A DNA stretch of 64,000 nt, from NCBI GenBank assembly GCA_021234155.1, contig JAJEKV010000027.1:12724716-12788715 (forward strand). The letters are read 5' to 3'. Below, one piece after another: positions 23,083 to 32,390 of this stretch; the stretch's first letter is position 1, and each line of letters starts with the position of its first letter. A program made the position numbers and the translations under genes. The DNA is from Isoetes taiwanensis (lineage: Eukaryota > Streptophyta > Lycopodiopsida > Isoetales > Isoetaceae). The notes beneath the pieces were generated by a model. It did not search any database and had not been told where the DNA came from. It saw only the letters and a program-made list of their open reading frames with translations.

Positions 23083-26000
23083 CTTGTTGAGGATCAGATT
23101 AAAATTGCTGCAGCTAACCACTTCAAGAATATCATGGGTACCAATCAAGATAGTACCCAGGAGAATATGAATAGATTTATTAACCTCCAAGCAAAGGTTA
23201 ATATGGAGGAGAATTCCAGCATTGAGAAGCCTTTCTCCAATGATGAGTTATTTCATATTGCAAAAGAAATGGAAAAGGGTAAAAGTCCAGGCCCTGATGG
23301 GCTCCCAGTGGAATTTTTTATCAAAACATGGCCTATTTTAGGGGATTGCTTCACTAATTTGGCTAATGAGTTCAGGATTGTAAAACGCTTGGATGCAAGA
23401 ATTAACACGAGCTTTATCACGCTCATCCCTAAAACTGATATGCCCACCTCCTTCTCGGATTATAGGCCTATTTCTCTAACCAATGTGATTTATAAGATTA
23501 TTTCAGGTACAATTGCCAGAAGGCTTAAGGGTGTGCTGGAGAGAATCATAAGTACTTCCCAAGCTGCCTACTTAAAGGACAGATTCATCCTTGACAATGT
23601 TGTCACAGCTATGTTGGGTCTGAATTTGGCCAAGGATACCAAACAAGATGTTGCTCTTATCAAGCCAAAGCCTTCGACACGGTAAGTTGGGGGTTCTTAT
23701 TTAAATGTTGCAGGGCATTAGGTTTCTCGGACGAGGTAATTCTCCTTTTCAAAGCTATACTTTCAAATTCCAGATCTTCTGTTTTAATTAATGGAGAATG
23801 CGGCCCCTTTTTCCCCCTGCAAAGAGGGGTAAAACAGGGATGCCCACTAGCTCCATTCCTATTCCTTATTATTATGGAGGCTCTTCATGGTAAGCTAGAA
23901 GAAGCAAAAAGATCTAATATGATCCAAGGCCTCACCCTCCCTGAGAATGGGGAGATGGATCAACTTTTAAATGGACATTTTGCAGATGATACTTTCCTCC
24001 TAGTCTCGATGGACAATAGATCACTTATCAATACTCAAAGCATCTTGGAAGAATTTGGAGTAGCCTCGGGGTGCAAGATCAATCCTCTCAAATCTAAAGT
24101 GGTTGCCAGGGATCAGGTAAAGGGAGAGCAAACAGCTGCTCTCCTAGGGTGTAAGTATATCCTTCCTACTAATGCTTCCAAGATTTTAGGAATTCCCTTA
24201 GTCCTTAAAGGTAGTCCTTCTGATATATGGTCTGATATTATTGAGAAATTTCAAAGGAAAGTGGACAGCCTAAACTCCAAATATATTTCTAAGCGTATGC
24301 AGGGCCATAATTGCAAATTTTGTCATCTCTTCCTCTCATGTTTACCAGTCATCTGTCATTCTTGCTCCTAAGAAAGTAACCTCCAAACTTCAGAGCATTA
24401 TTGGGAGATTCATATCCTGTGGCGAGCGAATGAAGATCTTTGGACTTACGTGGCTATGGAGGAATGTTGTAAAGGCAGAGGTCTGGGGGGTCTAGGTGTC
24501 ATAAACATAGAAAAGCAGGGGATTGCTCTTGCAGCTAAGTATCTGTACAAGGCAGCCTATGATCTGATCAAACACCCGGTTTCTATTATCATAAGGCATT
24601 ACTTAAGCAGATGTCTTTCTTATGGGTGGAGGAAGCTAAATTTAGTGTTGCCTCATGCTATATTTTTTCCAATCAAAGTTCCAAACTCTATCCCTGGCAT
24701 AATCAAGAAATGGATCAGAGCATGGAATCTAGTCAAAGGCATGTTTTCCTGGAAAGAGGGGTTATCCATGGATCAATCTATTTTTTGGAATCCGGCTCTC
24801 CTTACTAATAATGCCTCATTATGTTTAGCATGCCATTTTCCGAGCGAGCCGGAATTTGGGGAAGCAAAGGTATCCATGTCATCAGAGATATGTATGAGGA
24901 CCAAGGTATCATCCCCTTTCATCTTTCGGCCCTGGAGGGGGAAGGGGAGGAAACGGAATTGCTGTATAATAATATATGCACATCGCTCTCTCAGGGGACT
25001 TGGTCAAATGATGAGGATAACTGGAACTATAATGGTATCACGGGTTTCAAGGTTAAGAATGCTTACAGATACCGATGAGAGACCGTAAGCTTTCCATTCA
25101 TAGCAAGTGGCGAGGACATGATGAAGTGAGATGCATTAAGAATTTAAAATTCATGTGGTCGAGTCCTATCCCCCCAAAAGTGAAGTCTTTTATGTGGCAA
25201 CTTTGGCATAGAGCTCTGGTCACCAATCATAAAAGATATAGGATTCATATGACCAGTTCGGATGTCCGCCCCTGATGTATCGATCCACGGGGAAGATGAA
25301 GAACACCTCTTTAAAGATTGTCTCCGGTGGAATGGGTCCTTGAGCTTGCTTCTAATATCTTTGGATATAACCTTATCATGGCTGACCACCGGAGTTCTTT
25401 TTGCGAATAATCCTATCGATTGGAGGATCTATATCCTTCTCCTGGCGTGATCCGGAAGGGGAGGAACAATTTTATCTTTAATCTGCGAGATAACTCACCC
25501 GAGGCAATCATCAAACAAGTTCAATACGACATCGGATGGATTTCAGCCACTTTATAGACTCAATTCTAATTTGTATTCTTCTCATATTTCGGTATTATCT
25601 TCATCTTTGTGCATAAACTCAAATGGAAGAAGATTGATGCAGATACTAATCAGCAATGGATCAAAGTGTTCGGCCCTCCCAATCTCTACAACCATGAGGA
25701 GCCATGCCTTTGTAACTGCTGCTGTGATCAGAATCCAAATGCTAGAAGAGATCTGCTTTGTGAGGCAAAAAGACAATGAGGGACGGCTCAACATGGCGAA
25801 AAGCAGAATCCAGATGTGCCCATTCTCATGGTACTATCAGTCATGGTCAGAGGCAGAGGCAGCAAATCAAGGAACTCCAACCTCAGGTCTTACTTTTAGT
25901 GGACATCCTTGTATGCAGATGATACAGAGTTCAGATAACATGCTCCAGGCTATTTTGAATATATTCCATAAACACATACATTATAGGGTTAAACTTCCCT

Positions 26001-26119
26001 ATAAAAAGTTTCTTCTTTTTGTTACCTTAAATAGGGTTATACTTCCCTTCAAAAAGGATCTTTTGTTAACTTATACTTTATAATTAATATATAAACTCGC
26101 CTTCAATCAAAAAAAAAAA
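23083..26119 (+). mobile_element. 5'-truncated L1-type LINE inserted in gag
   Basis: Plus-strand non-LTR element with RT and C-terminal zinc-finger regions, ending in a poly(A) run (about 26108-26119). Gag reading on the minus strand stops at about 23083 and resumes at 26120, so the LINE sits between. The bases ACTCCTGG occur near both borders, but an exact target duplication flush with the poly(A) is not clear. The 5' border is good to about 15 bp. Confidence 0.85.
23108..25275 (+). pseudogene. LINE ORF2 remnant (reverse transcriptase and zf-RVT region)
   Basis: RT motifs in order: SPGPDGLPVEFFIKTW, FITLIPK, DYRPISLTNVIYKIIS, SQAAYLKDRFILDN, then after frame changes QRGVKQGCPLAPFLF and HFADDTFLLVS (catalytic FADD, near 23980). 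Downstream a zf-RVT-type region reads SSPIPPKVKSFMWQLWHRAL (25165-25225). The endonuclease domain is missing through 5' truncation. Frameshifts near 23685, 24371 and 25080 make it inactive. Confidence 0.85.
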
Positions 26120-26331
26120 AGGTGGACACTCCTGGTTTTGCATCAGTGGTGTTGCCCAGTTGACTATTCGTGTCATTTGATTTCTCATGCGCACTAATCG
26201 TCGGTTTATAGCTTCTGGTGACATGTCATCCTCGACTGCTTCATCATTGTCATGCCCAAATAAGTTCCTTGGCAACCAGTTTCGTTGTCGGTTTTGAAAT
26301 TCTTGTTCCTGAGGTGGTAAGCCGAATGATC
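26120..26331 (-). CDS. Chromovirus gag, 5' exon or N-terminal part
   Basis: Minus-strand open frame reading LPRNLFGHDNDEAVEDD, INRRLVRMRNQMTRIVNWA, up to the LINE junction. It is preceded on the minus strand by CTTGCAG, a plausible splice acceptor, and a GTAAG donor lies near 26399. A short spliced intron before gag is therefore possible, but this is inference. Confidence 0.6.
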
Positions 26332-26616
26332 CATCTGCAAGATTTTATCATATACATTGTTTATGCTATATTCCTTGGTGTTATGATATTGTTATCTTAC
26401 TTCAAATAAACCATAAAGATTTTTAAAATAGAAGATGATTTATATAATCATAAGATAACTTTTCTATTCAAAACACGAGTACATAAAATTATAATATTAT
26501 CTTTAAAAAGTAAATACTTGGCATAATTTTTAAGAAGATTTAAACATGAAATTGCTAATCTATTCCTTGGAGCTGGATCCTGTCTTGGATTTGAAGAAAT
26601 CCTTGATGTGCTTGAG

Positions 26617-28095
26617 TCAAAGGCCTTTGCCCGCATTTCTCAGGATATTTCGTGCCGATCCTCCTTCTAGGGCTTGCTGCATCTGTGGTGCTGGGAGTTC
26701 CGGTGCCGTAGCTGCTACAACTGTCAGTGGTCCATCTCGCATGTGGCCCCGGGCGAAATCTAGACTATAGAGAGCTACCGATCTTTTAATAAGAATAACA
26801 TGATCGATATTTTCTCTTATTTTGGCATGTTGCCCGAAACCCATGAGTGCCATAAGCAATGCTACTGCTTCTTCCCCTCTGGGGCTAAATTCTTTGTGAA
26901 AAACTAATATTTGGCCTTGACACAGGGCTGGGAGATAGTATCTCAAGGCCTTGCCTTTTTGATGCCCTTTAGGTGCTTTTCCTTTGCCTGTTCCTTTTCT
27001 TGCTGCTGCTGATCCCACTATGTCAAGTGCTAGGAGATCATCATGGTCTCTCATCATTGTTGCCGCGTTTTCAAGATTGATGGTGTTTCTCTCCCTGACA
27101 CTTGATGATCTCTTGGGATGACTCGCGCTAGGTCCCCTGCCTGGTTTATACAAGGTGCTTTGAATTGCTTGGAATTCTTCTTCTGATATAACGGGTTCAT
27201 TTTGCTTATAGAAGTCCCTTATGTATTGATAGGCCTCAATATCGGACATTGTTTCACCCGTATAAGAGTGGTACTCTGCTACTTCACAAGGAATCTCCTG
27301 ATAAGAATAGTCAATGAGGTCATGCTGCTGTGCTTCAGAGATTATACCTAGGAGTTCATCAATCCTCATGCCTTGTTCCAATGAGTAGGGTAGATGCAAT
27401 ATGTCATTTGCAAGGAGATATTCTTCTCCTTCGACAATGATTGGAGACAAGGCAGTGATACCTATTGGTGGCGGGTTTGATTTTAGCACCCGTTCCTCGT
27501 TTATAGTGATTTGCCTTTCCCATTTCTCGGCGTATCTCGCTTCTTCTTCTTCATCTATCTCACCAGTTTCTTCATAATCTTCCTGTAGCTTGAGTATTCC
27601 ATGTGATGTGCCTTGGGTCACATACTCGGTGGCATCGAGTTCGAGGATGTCATCTTGATTTACCCTTGTGTTCAAGGGTGCAAGGTCTAGGGGCTGAACT
27701 GAAGGTTCCCCTACCTGATTGATGGCGTTAAATTGCATAAAAATTGCAAGTGCTGCTTGCGCTGAAACATGCCTATGCTTTTGTGCTGTACATCTCATAT
27801 AATCTGGCATGTTGGTTGTTCTTTCCCATATTTGTTTCTTGATTTTTGATGTATTGCCCAATACTCTGGAGAGTACTTCCAATGAAACCCACTTTCCTGA
27901 TCTGGGTGGAATGTCAACTTCCCATGGCAGTATCTGTTGATCATACTGGATCATTATCTCTGTGTAGAATGGTGTTCTTGTTAGTGTTGCATACAGATCA
28001 AATGTATGATTGAACACCTCAAAGGCCTGCTGTATGGGTACTTCTCCCTTGTGGTCGGAGCTATTATACCATTCGATGAAGTTGGTAGGCGCCAT
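26617..28095 (-). CDS. ORF B: unknown 492-aa protein upstream of gag
   Basis: An intact frame without stops. The ATG at 28095 (MAPTNFIEWYNSS) is chosen because the upstream extension is hydrophobic and has no good start. I recognise no domain. The N-terminal half is mixed helical (QQAFEVFNHTFDLYATL, WVSLEVLSRVLGN). The middle is acidic (EETGEIDEEEEARYAEKWE). A Ser/Arg stretch (HPKRSSSVRERN) and a Gly/Lys-rich segment (RKGTGKGKAPKGHQKGK) precede a hydrophobic C-terminal region. It lies between the H3-like ORF and gag in the same orientation and is probably expressed from the LTR promoter. A second capsid-related or DNA-binding protein is possible, but nothing proves it. Confidence 0.7.
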   Translation of the reverse strand: MAPTNFIEWYNSSDHKGEVPIQQAFEVFNHTFDLYATLTRTPFYTEIMIQYDQQILPWEVDIPPRSGKWVSLEVLSRVLGNTSKIKKQIWERTTNMPDYMRCTAQKHRHVSAQAALAIFMQFNAINQVGEPSVQPLDLAPLNTRVNQDDILELDATEYVTQGTSHGILKLQEDYEETGEIDEEEEARYAEKWERQITINEERVLKSNPPPIGITALSPIIVEGEEYLLANDILHLPYSLEQGMRIDELLGIISEAQQHDLIDYSYQEIPCEVAEYHSYTGETMSDIEAYQYIRDFYKQNEPVISEEEFQAIQSTLYKPGRGPSASHPKRSSSVRERNTINLENAATMMRDHDDLLALDIVGSAAARKGTGKGKAPKGHQKGKALRYYLPALCQGQILVFHKEFSPRGEEAVALLMALMGFGQHAKIRENIDHVILIKRSVALYSLDFARGHMRDGPLTVVAATAPELPAPQMQQALEGGSARNILRNAGKGL

Positions 28096-28395
28096 TAGAG
28101 CAAGGTAGATGTAAAAGATGGTTTGATAAAATAGCAAAAGGCCTGAAAAATCGCCTAAAGGGGTAGGAGCTATCTTTGAGAAGAAAAAAATAGAAAATGA
28201 CCCTCCTTTTATAGAGGTTAGGGTTTCTAGCTTTTCGTGCCAATCATAACTGTTTAGAAAAAATCTAAGTTTCATGAGCTAGAACTTACCAATCTAAGAG
28301 ATATGAAATGCTAGCATAGTTAGAATAAGGCGGAAAACATACTAATTTATTTTATTTGAGTTATTTTGGGCATCTTTTTGATCAAATCGGGCTAT

Positions 28396-28462
28396 TTCGG
28401 TTACACCGCGTGAAAGGGGTTTCTGAGCCCCTCAGAAGGTGGTTTGGCGCGGTGTGACCGAA
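28396..28462. repeat. Structured hairpin, copy 1 (between ORF A and ORF B)
   Basis: TTCGGTTACACCGCG pairs with CGCGGTGTGACCGAA. The loop holds a second hairpin, TTCTGAG-CCC-CTCAGAA. The two nested stems span 67 nt. Confidence 0.85.
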
Positions 28463-28596
28463 TTTGGGTCAACTTTATTTCTATAATGACGATTTTTATA
28501 ATAAAACATACTAACTTGTGTTTATTTCCTATTTTTAGCCAACCTACCATGTTTATTTATAAAAATTTAACTTATTTTAGTCCGAATTTATCCTAT

Positions 28597-28663
28597 TTCG
28601 GTTACACCGCGCGAAAGGGGTTTCTGAGCCCCTCAGAAGGTGGTTTGGCGCGGTGTGACCGAA
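28597..28663. repeat. Structured hairpin, copy 2 (between ORF A and ORF B)
   Basis: Same 67-nt double hairpin as 28396-28462, 201 bp away. I find one difference (GCGTGAAAGG against GCGCGAAAGG). The flanks are not conserved beyond a few bases, so the hairpin itself is the conserved unit. Confidence 0.85.
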
Positions 28664-28788
28664 TTTTTGACTTTTTGGGGCCGTTGACTTTATTAAGTCC
28701 GATTTTATTAATTTTTAAAAGTTAGTACAACTTTTATATAACATCCTGGAGTCAAAATTTACAAACTTTTTAGACAATTATATGCTAT

Positions 28789-29862
28789 CTAAAACTTTGC
28801 CCCTCTAATTCTTCTTGCCAAATGCATATCTTTAGGCATTACAGTAACCCTCTTGGCATGAATAGCACAGAGGTTACCTTCTTCAAATAATTGAACTAGC
28901 TCCGCCTCTGAAGCTTCTTGCAGCGCACGAACCATCAATGGTGTGACCCGATAATCTGTCCTGAATTCTTGTAACACCTCTCTAAGCAACCGTTCGAAGG
29001 GTGTCTTGCGTATAAGGAGATTTGTGCACTGTTGAAAGTGCCGAATTTCCCTAAACGCACGGGAGTGCGTCGAGTTAGGGCCATGGTGCTTCCTCTTGGG
29101 TTCTCTGGGGTGTGGTGGGGTTGGTTTCGGCTGATTTTTCTTGGGTCTACCCCCCTTTACCGTCCTTGGAAAATTCTGTTTACAATACCATTCATTGTAT
29201 AGGTACCATCGGCGAAAGTAAATTTTATATGCCGCCTTCTTTCTTTGAAATTGGGCGTCATGACTCAATTTGAACGCCCTTTCGCCCGGCTTTTGCTTCT
29301 TTTTGCTCTTTTGTGCCCTGGGCCACATTGGGTATGGTGGAGGGGCATTGGGGTTGGAGGGTTCTGCCTCATCTCCTGATCTCTCGATTACGGGGTCTTC
29401 CTCCTGTTCTTCTTCAGCGTCCTCCTCTTGTTCTTCTGTTGGTTCTTCATCCCTAGGGGGTTCTTCGATATTAATTGTCCCCCTAGGCCTATCCTGCCTC
29501 CTCTTCGTCCTCCTCTCTTGCCTTCTCAACTCCTCCTCCCTTTCCTTTCTCTTTCTTTCCCTCCTTTCTGAGGCCCATTCGGATACTTTTTCCTTGCCTT
29601 TCTTGCTTATGGGTCTCATACCTTTTGGCAGCTGCTTCCCACCTGTTGTGGGTCTAGTGACTGCTTCTTCTTCGGCTCGTTCTTCTTCGACCTCCTGTTC
29701 TTCACTTGATTCTTCCTCTTCTTCCTCACTTGTTTCGTTCTCCTCTTCTTCAACTACTTCCTCTTCTCGAGGGGGTGGGCGGGCAGCTGCTGCTCGAGCG
29801 GCTAAGTGAATTTGTTCAGCGTAGGGGCCACAAACTCTGGCAGTGGATTTGGTTCTGGCCAT
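28789..29862 (-). CDS. ORF A: histone H3-fold protein encoded by the retrotransposon
   Basis: Intact 357-codon frame with an ATG at 29862. Residues 270-357 are a complete histone H3 fold: [20 protein letters not shown] (alpha N/1), [17 protein letters not shown] (alpha 1/loop 1), [16 protein letters not shown] (alpha 2), [16 protein letters not shown] and LARRIRG (alpha 3/C-term). By eye roughly 60% match canonical plant H3. Positions equivalent to H3 K64, R83, H113, K115 and K122 are kept; K56 is Gln and K79 is Arg. Loop 1 has no CENH3-type insertion. The N-terminus ARTKSTAR copies the H3 tail with K4 kept; the K9 position is Val. Between tail and fold lie a Glu-rich tract (about 33-70), a Lys/Arg tract, a second acidic tract and a basic, Pro-rich segment. 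It is the first ORF after the 5' LTR. It is too long for a normal H3 and not a host gene copy in the wrong place, since it shares strand and spacing with gag and pol. Function in packaging, targeting or silencing escape is inference. Confidence 0.93.
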   Translation of the reverse strand: MARTKSTARVCGPYAEQIHLAARAAAARPPPREEEVVEEEENETSEEEEEESSEEQEVEEERAEEEAVTRPTTGGKQLPKGMRPISKKGKEKVSEWASERRERKRKEREEELRRQERRTKRRQDRPRGTINIEEPPRDEEPTEEQEEDAEEEQEEDPVIERSGDEAEPSNPNAPPPYPMWPRAQKSKKKQKPGERAFKLSHDAQFQRKKAAYKIYFRRWYLYNEWYCKQNFPRTVKGGRPKKNQPKPTPPHPREPKRKHHGPNSTHSRAFREIRHFQQCTNLLIRKTPFERLLREVLQEFRTDYRVTPLMVRALQEASEAELVQLFEEGNLCAIHAKRVTVMPKDMHLARRIRGAKF

Positions 29863-30382
29863 GTTTTTTATCTCAGAAAACGGACGTTGATTGGCTATAG
29901 AACTGCCTACTAAGAAAAAGGAACTTAAGAGGCTTTTTAGGGTTCTTTTCCTTAATCTGAGTTTAAAAAGGTAGTTTATGGGGAATCGTGGAGGAATATT
30001 CCTTTTTCATTATGGTGGAATTTATTGAGCCCCCTTTCATTAATATCCCTCCCTAAATTTAATTTTTCACATTTTCTTGGTTGGAAAATTATGAAGCTTC
30101 ACCATTTTTTCACTGGGATCACAGAATTTAAAAATTCTTTGACCCTTTTTAGGTGGAATTTGACGTAGCTGCATAATTTTCTCTCCAATCTTACTAGAAT
30201 GTTCATTTGACTACATCTCTATTAGAATTTAATTTGACTCTAGGACCCTCCTATTGGGGAAAAAAATTTCTCCCCACTTACGAAGTCCAAGGTTGGAATT
30301 TTTCATTTCCTACCTTTTTCTAGGTCAATTAGTCTGCTAAACAGGGATATGGTCAGTGCTAGTTCTTGGTCAACCAAGAACA
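29863..30382 (-). other. 5' leader of the retrotransposon
   Basis: Untranslated stretch between the PBS and ORF A, AT-rich, without an ORF of note. It would hold packaging or dimerization signals; none is recognisable by eye. Confidence 0.5.
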
Positions 30383-30396
30383 TGGCTCTGATACCA
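30383..30396 (-). other. Primer-binding site, initiator Met-tRNA
   Basis: On the minus strand TGGTATCAGAGCCA lies one base after the 5' LTR end. It is complementary to the 3' end of plant initiator Met-tRNA, the usual primer of plant LTR retrotransposons. Confidence 0.93.
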
Positions 30397-30397
30397 T

Positions 30398-32002
30398 TGT
30401 GACGCTCCCCGCACAATATACGGTAACCACCGTACACTCCACGGAAAATCCCCCAACCAGATGGGCCCTCCATCTATCCCGTTCTAGGGATGGCTAGAAC
30501 GGTAAGGGACACGGAGGTGTCTCGTAAATCCGTCCCCTATGGACTCCTAATAACAGCGGAAGCATATAACTAAATGTCAGTACTAGCAACTAACAACAAT
30601 AATAATAAGTCTACCTCGAAGGGTAGCTCAATCTATCCATCCATAGAATCGTCAGAAGGATCAATACACCATAAAACAATAAAGCTTCTACCCAAGCTCT
30701 GACTCGTGGGGGAAAGTATACTGACGGCTAGGTCTCAAGATAGATACAGACGGAAGTATAAACAATGGCGGGGCTGGCTATAAGATAATGGCTAAGGGTT
30801 GACCACTCCATCCGCCCCTCCCACATGCATACTTTGCGATGGGCTAAATCGAAGCTATAAGCGTGGATCAGAGCCGCCGGATCACGCTCTTGGATTCACC
30901 CTAAGAGACTACTCCAGGTTGCATCTCCCTGGTCCGATAAGGCAAGGTCGGGTTACATCTCCCCTTCCCGGAAATCAGTGATTCGATGGGCGACTAGAGG
31001 ATCGTGGCGGCACACGTCCGTTCACGTCTTTAACCCCCCAAAAGCAAGAACCAGGCCGGCACCTGCAGCTCTTCAGGATCAGGGCGGCACCATTGATCCA
31101 GGGGGTGACGAACCCATGCCCGGCAAACACGAAGTGACCGACCATAGGCCTAGTGCGCTCCAAGTCCCCAGTAGCCGCGCTCAGCAGGGACTATCCCTCC
31201 ATCTAGTCACTGATCCCGTTATATGGTGCTCAGTCATTCCATAACTCCCTTAGTCCGGTGGGCTCTATGCACAAGCCGCATATAATAGGTATTATGGGTC
31301 TATCTAGAAGCATCATACATAAGGCTGCTAGGTCTCTACCCCCCTTCCCAATACATGAGGAGCATAACAAGAGATCAACCATATCATATCAATAACATGT
31401 GAACAATAAGAATAATATCTAACCTAATCATATGAATCTAACTACCGAGTTAGGGTTCGTTGATTCGGTTCATCAATTGGAATAGTGGTTCTAGGAAGGC
31501 TCTACTAGAATACATGACTCTACTACATCTCTATAGCTGAAACTGCTTCAAAATACCTGCTCCTGACGCATTTCCTCCTGATCCTGGGTTATCCATCGAT
31601 TCTTCGATGTTTGAGATTACCTCTTTCAATCCAACACGTCCACGCTGCTTGGGTCGCTAAACCGTGCTATGCTGCAGCTTCTGGATCTTGATTCTGAACT
31701 CTGGTTGTGACAATAGCCTCACGAGTGGGAGGAGCAAAAGTGTCTTCTGGGTTAGGGTTAGGTATTTATAGGCAAGTTAGGGTTAGGGTTGACACCTTGT
31801 CCAATGGGATGCGAACACGTGGCCAGTTACCCCAATTAGGTAGTGCCACGTGGATATATCCTTTCCTAAGGTTAATCAAGTTACATTTTAATGTGACTTG
31901 AACTTATGTATTTGTCATACAAATCTAAGTGATACTGGATTTGTATGGTGACGTGGCCCAAAATATACGTATACATACCGTATATTTTAAGGGAACGTCA
32001 CA
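30398..32002 (-). repeat. 5' LTR (right copy)
   Basis: 1605 bp, matching 5344-6962. In the element's orientation it begins TGTGACGTTCCC and ends GGGGAGCGTCACA. It carries the promoter motifs described at 31763-31852. Confidence 0.95.
31763..31852 (-). promoter_or_regulatory. LTR promoter motifs: TATA box and two G-boxes
   Basis: On the minus strand TATAAATA lies at 31770-31763. Two CACGTG G-box cores lie upstream at 31816-31821 and 31847-31852. The same set is in the left LTR. G-boxes bind plant bZIP and bHLH factors, which suggests light- or stress-responsive transcription starting about 30 bp below the TATA box. Confidence 0.65.
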
Positions 32003-32007
32003 GGACC

Positions 32008-32390
32008 TATAAAGCCAAGTTCCCATACTTGAAATGGACCTGAAAGCATTGGCTTCTCTAAGTGGAACTGCTTCAGCCCATTTTGTGAAATAATTTGTAG
32101 CCACAAGGATGAACTGAACTGCGCTGATGAAGGGAGATCCATGGGACCTATAAAGCCAAGTTCCCAACTTCTTGCATTTTTCTTTGAATCTTCTTTCTTG
32201 ATTGCTGGTCATATCCTTGGGCACTTCATTGTTCTCCAAGTAATTCCTGATGTCAAACTGCCAATCCAATGCTTTGTCATATAAAGCAACAAGGTTACTA
32301 GCACAATCATCTTCATCTAAACCTTCTTGATCTTCATGTTCAAACAAGCCATAGGGCAGGTAGAAGCTAGGATTTCAATTAAATTGACTA
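32008..32390 (-). pseudogene. Older Ty3/gypsy element, RNase H-integrase junction, right half
   Basis: Minus-strand reading EDQEGLDEDDCASNLVALYD, DWQFDIRNYLENNEVPKDM, then FILVATNYFTKWAEAVPLRE. It continues across the large insertion into 5343-5014. A segment of about 110-130 bp containing GGACCTATAAAGCCAAG is repeated at 32003 and about 32145, a partial tandem duplication that breaks the frame. Confidence 0.75.

Larger units (their letters stand above)
5344..32002 (-). mobile_element. Ty3/gypsy chromovirus carrying a histone H3-like ORF, with nested hAT and LINE
   Basis: Two direct terminal repeats of 1619 and 1605 bp begin TGTGACG and end CGTCACA. They are flanked by the 5-bp target duplication GGACC (5339-5343 and 32003-32007), and removing the element rejoins the older gypsy integrase reading frame. 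On the minus strand the order is 5' LTR (right), PBS, ORF A (H3-like), paired hairpins, ORF B, gag, LINE insert, gag, protease/RT, hAT insert, RT/RNase H/integrase/chromodomain, PPT, 3' LTR (left). The chromodomain at the integrase C-terminus places it among chromoviruses. Net of the insertions it is about 12.9 kb, with two extra ORFs before gag, which is unusual. LTR similarity is high outside some mismatch clusters, so insertion was probably recent. Confidence 0.95.

Noticed and set aside
23253-23447. Minus-strand ORF in the LINE
   Set aside because: Shadow of the LINE reverse transcriptase.
26650-27010. Possible second histone fold (H2A- or H2B-like) at the C-terminus of ORF B
   Set aside because: A Gly/Lys-rich stretch followed by hydrophobic helices invites the comparison, but hand alignment to H2A, H2B and H4 gives only scattered matches. 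Not claimed without a profile search.
29270-29809. Long plus-strand ORF rich in Ser/Cys
   Set aside because: It is the antisense shadow of the Glu-rich tract of ORF A.
28789-29862. ORF A as a host CENH3 gene
   Set aside because: No CENH3-type longer loop 1, no introns, and it is embedded in retrotransposon order between PBS and gag.
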